Assembly (NCBI RefSeq): GCF_010093125.1
Contig: NZ_NMZQ01000022.1
Coordinates: forward strand, 1 to 64,000
DNA from: Veillonella sp. R32
GTDB lineage: Bacteria; Bacillota; Negativicutes; Veillonellales; Veillonellaceae
Reading direction: 5' to 3'
Length of the DNA stretch: 64,000 nt
Below are positions 59,333-64,000 of this stretch, in pieces. How positions within the stretch are numbered: position 1 is the stretch's first letter; each line of letters starts with the position of its first letter. A program made the position numbers and the translations under genes. The notes beneath the pieces were generated by a model, which worked only from the letters and a program-made list of their open reading frames with translations, was not told the DNA's origin and ran no database searches.

Positions 59333-60483
59333 AAACGGAACTATTGAAGGAGATATTGATAGAGCTAACTAGACTACTACGGCTACCCAGACTAGCTGTG
59401 ATACTCCTTTTAGGCATAGGGGCTACGATGATGCTCGCTGGTTGCGGGACGATTACGTCTTGGTCGATTACACCTAGCTTAATGGCGACTACTCAGACAG
59501 CAAAACCATTATTTCCAGCGGATGTACCCCGAAGTGATACGGCAGCGGCGATTGATGCGGAGTTGACGGCTCGTTATGAAGGCGTTGTGCAACGGACCAA
59601 TGCTTTATTTACGGAAACAAATGGTCAACTTATTTTAAAGCATAAATATGGCACGACGGTGATTCCTAAAGAGGCGAAACGCGTTGTGGTAATTCGTTTG
59701 GAAGACCCTATGCTTGCCTTAGGGGCGCCTATGGTGGGCGCGTATAATCCACCTACGTTTTATCTGCATGATGAATTGACGGCTAACGGCGTGGTGCCGA
59801 TTAGTATTAATGAAAATATTAAAGCCATTAATTTGGAACAAGTGCAAGCACTGAAACCAGATTTAATTCTCCTACGCGATTCATTTGATCGTAATGCCTA
59901 TATAGCTTTGAGTAAAATTGCGCCCGTAGCGGCTTTACGACTGCAAGACACAGAGGTAACGCTATTAGCGTTGGGAAAAATTTTACATCGGGAAGAGCAA
60001 GCAAACGCACGTTTACAACTGTATTATGACCGAGTAAAACAAGCCCGCATGGATATAAAGGGTCGCATTGGTAATAGCCCCGTAGCCTTACTTCGTATCT
60101 TGAAAAAAGAAGTCCGCCTCTACCCGTATTCGACAAATGATATTAATCGTTTCATGTATGAGTTACTTAATTTAACGCCAGATCCAATGGCGGTTGCGCA
60201 AGATTCAGGTGATACTAATGTAGTATCCCTTGAAATGTTACCAGAATTAAAAGCGCAGTATCTCATTGTGTCCAGTGGCTATGGGCCAAGTAGTAGTGGC
60301 AATAATGAAGCGGCTCAAAAACGGTATGAAGAGTTGCAAGACGATCCTTTGTGGCAAACCATTCCGGCTGTTAAGGCGGGGCACATTTTAAATGTAAATC
60401 CTGTCATTTGGAATGCCCATGGCATTATTGCGAAAGAGCGGGCTATTGAGGACCTGCATAGGTATTTTATGACAGTTGAATAA
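59329..60483 (+). CDS. Substrate-binding lipoprotein of the second importer
   Basis: The 384-residue protein has an N-terminal cytoplasmic stretch, a hydrophobic segment and a lipobox MMLAGCG (Cys near 39), so it is likely a lipoprotein of the inner membrane. The class III binding fold is seen in PKEAKRVVVIRLEDPMLALGAP, LEQVQALKPDLILLRDS and WQTIPAVKAGHILNVNPVIW. It should bind the ferric chelate imported by the receptor at 54.3-56.5 kb. It overlaps the ATPase frame by 4 bases. Confidence 0.88.
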   Translation: MKTELLKEILIELTRLLRLPRLAVILLLGIGATMMLAGCGTITSWSITPSLMATTQTAKPLFPADVPRSDTAAAIDAELTARYEGVVQRTNALFTETNGQLILKHKYGTTVIPKEAKRVVVIRLEDPMLALGAPMVGAYNPPTFYLHDELTANGVVPISINENIKAINLEQVQALKPDLILLRDSFDRNAYIALSKIAPVAALRLQDTEVTLLALGKILHREEQANARLQLYYDRVKQARMDIKGRIGNSPVALLRILKKEVRLYPYSTNDINRFMYELLNLTPDPMAVAQDSGDTNVVSLEMLPELKAQYLIVSSGYGPSSSGNNEAAQKRYEELQDDPLWQTIPAVKAGHILNVNPVIWNAHGIIAKERAIEDLHRYFMTVE

Positions 60484-60552
60484 CGTATATATTTCTAAAT
60501 ATTCATTGTATTATCAATGAGCCTGTACTATAATAAAGAAAATACACAAAAA

Positions 60553-60645
60553 AGCTAGGGGAGCCTGTAGGCTGAGAAAAGTGCTTGAACACTTGACCCT
60601 TGACCTGATTCGGATAATGCCGACGTAGGAAAGCTGTACAGGACG
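60553..60645 (+). promoter_or_regulatory. TPP riboswitch
   Basis: Conserved THI-element blocks appear in order: GGGGAGCC, GGCTGAGA, GACCCTTGACCTGAT, CGGATAATGCCG and CGTAGGAAAGC. It is followed by a terminator hairpin and thiC, so thiamine pyrophosphate should switch off thiC. Confidence 0.96.
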
Positions 60646-60649
60646 TTTC

Positions 60650-60680
60650 ATAAGCTCATCCACGTGGATGAGCTTTTTAT
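60650..60680 (+). terminator. Expression-platform terminator of the TPP riboswitch
   Basis: Arms AAGCTCATCC and GGATGAGCTT with loop ACGT, followed by TTTATTTTT. Confidence 0.85.
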
Positions 60681-60745
60681 TTTTGCTTTTTTGCGTGTTT
60701 TAGACAGTCATTCGTTGTATTTAGACCTATGTAGGAGGCCTCTCG

Positions 60746-62095
60746 ATGAAACAGCAAGATAATCAATGTAAAAACACGACAGTAGCAAAGCAAGGTAGCT
60801 ATACCACGCAAATGGATGCGGCTCGCAAGGGTATTGTGACGCCTCAGATGGAGGTGGTAGCCGCTAAAGAACAACTGCTCCTAGAGGATGTAATGGCCTT
60901 GTTAGCCTCAGGGAAAGTGGCCATTCCTGCTAATAAACATCACAAAAGTTTATCGCCTGAAGCGGTAGGTGAACGTTGTCGCACAAAAATTAATGTGAAT
61001 CTTGGCGTTTCACCGGAGCATAATAATATAGAGGAAGAATTAGAAAAAGTACGCAATGCCATTGCTATGAAAGCAGAAGCTATTATGGACTTATCCAATT
61101 TTGGTAAGACGCAGGAGTTTCGTCGTAAATTAATTGATATGTCTACCGCTATGATTGGCACTGTGCCTATGTATGATGCAGTTGGTATGTTGGATAAAGA
61201 CTTAAAAGATATTACGGTAGATGAGTTCTTTTCGGTGGTGGAACAGCATGCGAAGGACGGCGTAGATTTTATGACTATTCATTGTGGGATGAATCGTAAA
61301 ACGGCGCAACGGATTAAAGATAATCCTCGTTTGACAAATATTGTGTCCCGCGGGGGCTCCTTGCTCTTTGCTTGGATGGAAATGAATAATCAGGAAAATC
61401 CATTTTATGAATACTATGACCGCTTGCTAGAAATTTGCGAAACTTATGATGTTACGTTAAGTCTAGGTGATGCTTGTCGGCCAGGCTGTACGCACGATGC
61501 GACGGATGCGGCTCAAATTGAAGAATTAATCACGTTAGGCGAATTGACGAAACGGGCGTGGGCACATAATGTACAGGTTATGATTGAAGGGCCAGGACAT
61601 ATGGTGCTTAATGAAATCGCGGCTAATATGACGTTAGAAAAACGCCTTTGTCATGGAGCGCCATTTTATGTACTTGGTCCATTAGTGACAGATATTGCAC
61701 CTGGTTATGACCATATTACGAGTGCCATTGGTGGGGCTATTGCCGGATCTTGTGGGGCTGACTTCTTATGCTATGTGACACCAGCGGAACATTTGCGTTT
61801 ACCAACGGTTGACGATGTAAAAGAAGGCATTATTGCTACGCGTATTGCCGCTCATGCAGCCGATTTGGCAAAAGGCATTCCAGGCGCACAGGCTTGGGAT
61901 GATGCTATGAGTAAGGCCCGTGCTGAAGTAGATTTTGATACTATGATTAAACTGGCTATTGATCCTGAAAAGGCACGCCGCTACTATGAATCGAGTAAGC
62001 CAGAGTGCGAAGGAACCTGCACGATGTGTGGTAAAATGTGCCCCGCTCGAACGATGAAACATATTTTAGCAGGTGAAGATGTGTCGATTCGGTAG
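60746..62095 (+). CDS. thiC: Phosphomethylpyrimidine synthase (ThiC)
   Basis: ThiC is a radical-SAM enzyme that rearranges aminoimidazole ribotide to hydroxymethylpyrimidine phosphate for thiamine. The 449-residue protein has [45 protein letters not shown] and [14 protein letters not shown]. The C-terminal cluster motif is Cys424, Cys427 and Cys432 (CX2CX4C). The compact form lacks the long N-terminal domain of proteobacterial ThiC, as usual in Firmicutes. AGGAGG precedes the ATG; no other thi gene is adjacent. Confidence 0.96.
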   Translation: MKQQDNQCKNTTVAKQGSYTTQMDAARKGIVTPQMEVVAAKEQLLLEDVMALLASGKVAIPANKHHKSLSPEAVGERCRTKINVNLGVSPEHNNIEEELEKVRNAIAMKAEAIMDLSNFGKTQEFRRKLIDMSTAMIGTVPMYDAVGMLDKDLKDITVDEFFSVVEQHAKDGVDFMTIHCGMNRKTAQRIKDNPRLTNIVSRGGSLLFAWMEMNNQENPFYEYYDRLLEICETYDVTLSLGDACRPGCTHDATDAAQIEELITLGELTKRAWAHNVQVMIEGPGHMVLNEIAANMTLEKRLCHGAPFYVLGPLVTDIAPGYDHITSAIGGAIAGSCGADFLCYVTPAEHLRLPTVDDVKEGIIATRIAAHAADLAKGIPGAQAWDDAMSKARAEVDFDTMIKLAIDPEKARRYYESSKPECEGTCTMCGKMCPARTMKHILAGEDVSIR

Positions 62096-62157
62096 TATTT
62101 GGTGAATGGGCTGAAAAGTTGTATTTGTAAAAATGGAGAAAAGTAGGTTTTATATGT

Positions 62158-62236
62158 TATAATAGAGTGTAAAAATATGTAATAGCACTTTTTAATCGCC
62201 GTTTCAGAAATAGACCTCTTATAATCGGGCGATTAA
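62158..62236 (+). promoter_or_regulatory. guaA -10 element and leader hairpin
   Basis: An extended -10, TGTTATAAT (62156-62163 region), is followed by a hairpin with arms TTAATCGCC (62192-62200) and GGCGATTAA (62228-62236). It does not look like a purine riboswitch. The same extended -10 context is found before the HAD gene at about 45586. Confidence 0.4.
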
Positions 62237-62313
62237 GTTTGGTTGTAAGTGGTGTTTTAATAAACTGATTAAAAAGGAACCTAATAATTACTGTTGCATT
62301 AATGGAGGGTATA

Positions 62314-63849
62314 ATGAACCAGAAAGAGCTTGTCATTGTTGTTGATTTTGGCGGCCAGTACAATCAGCTGATTGCCCGTCGTGTTCGTGAAAATCACGTA
62401 TACTGCGAAGTGTATCCGTACGATAAAGCAGTGGCTAAAATCAAAGAGTTGAATCCAATGGGCGTTATTTTTACAGGTGGTCCTAACAGTGTGTATGAAG
62501 AAAATTCACCACGCATTGAAAAAGAAGTATTTGAAATGGGGATTCCTGTGCTTGGTCTTTGCTATGGTATGCAGTTGATGGCGCATACATTAGGGGGCGA
62601 AGTTAAATCTGCTGAAGCTCGTGAGTTTGGTAAAACTCCTGTAACGGTTAAGACAGAATCTCCTCTTTTTAAAGGGCTTAGTGAAAATGAAATTGTATGG
62701 ATGAGTCACGTAGATTATGTAGCATCTGTGCCAGAAGGTTTTGAAATTGTAGGTCATACCGCTAATTGTCCGGTAGCGGCTATGCAGAATACGGAACGCA
62801 AACTATATGCGATGCAATATCATCCTGAAGTGCTTCATAGTGAGCATGGCAAGGAAATGATTCATAATTTCTTATTTGAAGTATGTGGTTGCCATGGCGA
62901 ATGGACAATGGCTAATTATGCTAAAGTAGCGATTGAAGAAATTCGTAATAAAGTGGGTGACGGCAAAGTATTACTAGCTTTGTCTGGCGGTGTAGATAGC
63001 TCCGTTGCAGCGGCTCTTATCTCTAAAGCTGTGGGTGAGCAATTAACATGTATCTTTGTTGACCATGGCTTAATGCGTAAAAACGAAGGTGACGAAGTAG
63101 AAGCAGCGTTCAAGGATTCTGGTATGCATTTTATTCGTGTAGATGCGGCAGATCGTTTCCTTGGCCGTTTAGCTGGCGTTGAAGAACCAGAACAAAAACG
63201 TAAAATTATTGGCGAAGAATTTATTCGTGTATTCGAAGATGAAGGTCGTAAAATTGGGTCTGTTGATTTCTTAGCACAAGGTACAATTTACCCTGACGTA
63301 ATTGAATCTGGTGCTGGGGATGCAGCGGTTATTAAGAGTCATCACAATGTTGGCGGTTTGCCAGCTGTTGTTGATTTTAAAGGACTTATTGAACCACTTC
63401 GCAACTTATTTAAAGACGAAGTTCGTGAATTGGGAGCTGAGCTTGGTTTAGCTGATTATCTTGTATGGCGTCAACCGTTCCCAGGTCCTGGCTTGGCGAT
63501 TCGCGTAATGGGTGAAATTACTCGTGAAAAATTAGATATTCTTCGTGATGCGGATGCTATTTTCCGTGAAGAAATTGCTAATGCAAAACTTGATCGCTCC
63601 ATTAATCAGTACTTCGCTGTGCTTACTAGCACTCGTACAGTTGGTGTTATGGGTGACTTCCGTACATATGATTACACCTTGGCACTTCGTGGTGTAACCA
63701 CTACGGACTTTATGACAGCCGATTGGGCTCGCATTCCATATGACGTGCTTGATAAAATCTCGGTTCGTATTGTAAATGAAGTACAACATATTAACCGTAT
63801 TGTGTATGATATTACTTCTAAACCACCAGCTACGATTGAGTGGGAATAG
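62314..63849 (+). CDS. guaA: GMP synthase (glutamine-hydrolysing)
   Basis: GuaA converts XMP to GMP. The 511-residue enzyme has the class I glutaminase domain (GLCYGMQLM with catalytic Cys, [11 protein letters not shown] with His/Glu). The ATP-pyrophosphatase domain has PP-loop [15 protein letters not shown], and the C-terminal dimerisation domain ends [12 protein letters not shown] 62314 follows GGAGGG; the in-frame ATG at 62302 has no good site. Single-gene unit. Confidence 0.97.
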   Translation: MNQKELVIVVDFGGQYNQLIARRVRENHVYCEVYPYDKAVAKIKELNPMGVIFTGGPNSVYEENSPRIEKEVFEMGIPVLGLCYGMQLMAHTLGGEVKSAEAREFGKTPVTVKTESPLFKGLSENEIVWMSHVDYVASVPEGFEIVGHTANCPVAAMQNTERKLYAMQYHPEVLHSEHGKEMIHNFLFEVCGCHGEWTMANYAKVAIEEIRNKVGDGKVLLALSGGVDSSVAAALISKAVGEQLTCIFVDHGLMRKNEGDEVEAAFKDSGMHFIRVDAADRFLGRLAGVEEPEQKRKIIGEEFIRVFEDEGRKIGSVDFLAQGTIYPDVIESGAGDAAVIKSHHNVGGLPAVVDFKGLIEPLRNLFKDEVRELGAELGLADYLVWRQPFPGPGLAIRVMGEITREKLDILRDADAIFREEIANAKLDRSINQYFAVLTSTRTVGVMGDFRTYDYTLALRGVTTTDFMTADWARIPYDVLDKISVRIVNEVQHINRIVYDITSKPPATIEWE

Positions 63850-63888
63850 AAAGTAAAAGTCGATAGATTTTCGGTATATTTTATGAAT

Positions 63889-63963
63889 AAAAGCCTGTAT
63901 GACTTCTTTGCTCCCTGAGTTGCTACGCAACAATGGTCGCGACAGAAGTCATACAGGCTTTTT
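63889..63963. terminator. Large hairpin terminator after guaA
   Basis: Arms AAAAGCCTGTATGACTTCT (63889-63907) and AGAAGTCATACAGGCTTTT (63944 onward) are perfect complements, with an inner GTTGC/GCAAC hairpin. It can act on both strands. Confidence 0.85.
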
Positions 63964-64000
63964 ATCATACTTTTAGCATAAAGATATACATTGAAATCTA

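Noticed and set aside
63532-63968. Two minus-strand frames overlapping guaA 3' end
   Set aside because: They are antisense shadows of the guaA coding sequence and its terminator.
1-64000. tRNA, rRNA or prophage genes
   Set aside because: No cloverleaf-like sequence, rRNA segment, integrase or phage structural gene was recognised by eye in any intergenic region; a tRNAscan run would settle it.

Overview
The window comes from a diderm member of the Firmicutes, class Negativicutes, most likely Veillonella or a close relative (inferred, not searched). It is AT-rich, with strong AAGGAGG-type ribosome binding sites, a T-box leader and Firmicute-style argCJBDF and argGH operons. It also encodes outer-membrane TonB-dependent receptors and a complete ExbB/ExbD/TonB motor, which implies an outer membrane.

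Left end (1-4.2 kb): the start of an IS256-family transposase abuts a 13-repeat CRISPR array with no cas genes in view. Next come a secreted beta-helix-like protein and a YgiD-type dioxygenase preceded by a 10-bp tandem repeat. Biosynthesis block (4.3-10.8 kb, minus strand): biotin transporter bioY with a probable BirA operator, then argC-argJ-argB-argD-argF behind ArgR-type boxes. An AEC transporter (10.9-11.9 kb) and the molybdate importer modABC (12.2-14.5 kb) follow.

Middle (14.8-25 kb): rubrerythrin; a selenium-metabolism run (DUF951, selD, yedF, DUF3343, SnoaL-like); an XRE regulator carrying a desulfoferrodoxin-like domain; a GT51 transglycosylase; a MEMO/LigB-like protein; and argG-argH-HD protein. 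Accessory block (25.6-42 kb): PotE-like antiporter and LysR regulator; a MetE-like gene broken by an in-frame TAA; an AraC regulator, iron alcohol dehydrogenase and sugar O-acetyltransferase; an amino-acid permease; an EF-G paralogue; a YhcH-family protein; an EamA transporter; a probably leaderless ArsR regulator; an MFS transporter; and a secreted esterase with Sel1 repeats.

Right part (42-64 kb): T-box-controlled ileS, a Cof-type HAD phosphatase, a small ferredoxin, and a roughly 13-kb metal-chelate uptake island. The island holds a one-permease ABC importer, a TonB-dependent receptor, exbB-exbD-tonB, a second receptor, and a two-permease ABC importer whose ATPase gene is frameshifted. TPP-riboswitch-controlled thiC and guaA close the window.

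The best second-look items are the IS256 insertion against the CRISPR array, a tandem triple stem-loop leader ahead of the broken MetE-like gene, the two disrupted genes, the leaderless arsR, the XRE-desulfoferrodoxin fusion, the bioY leader architecture, and several tandem-repeat or giant-palindrome intergenic elements.
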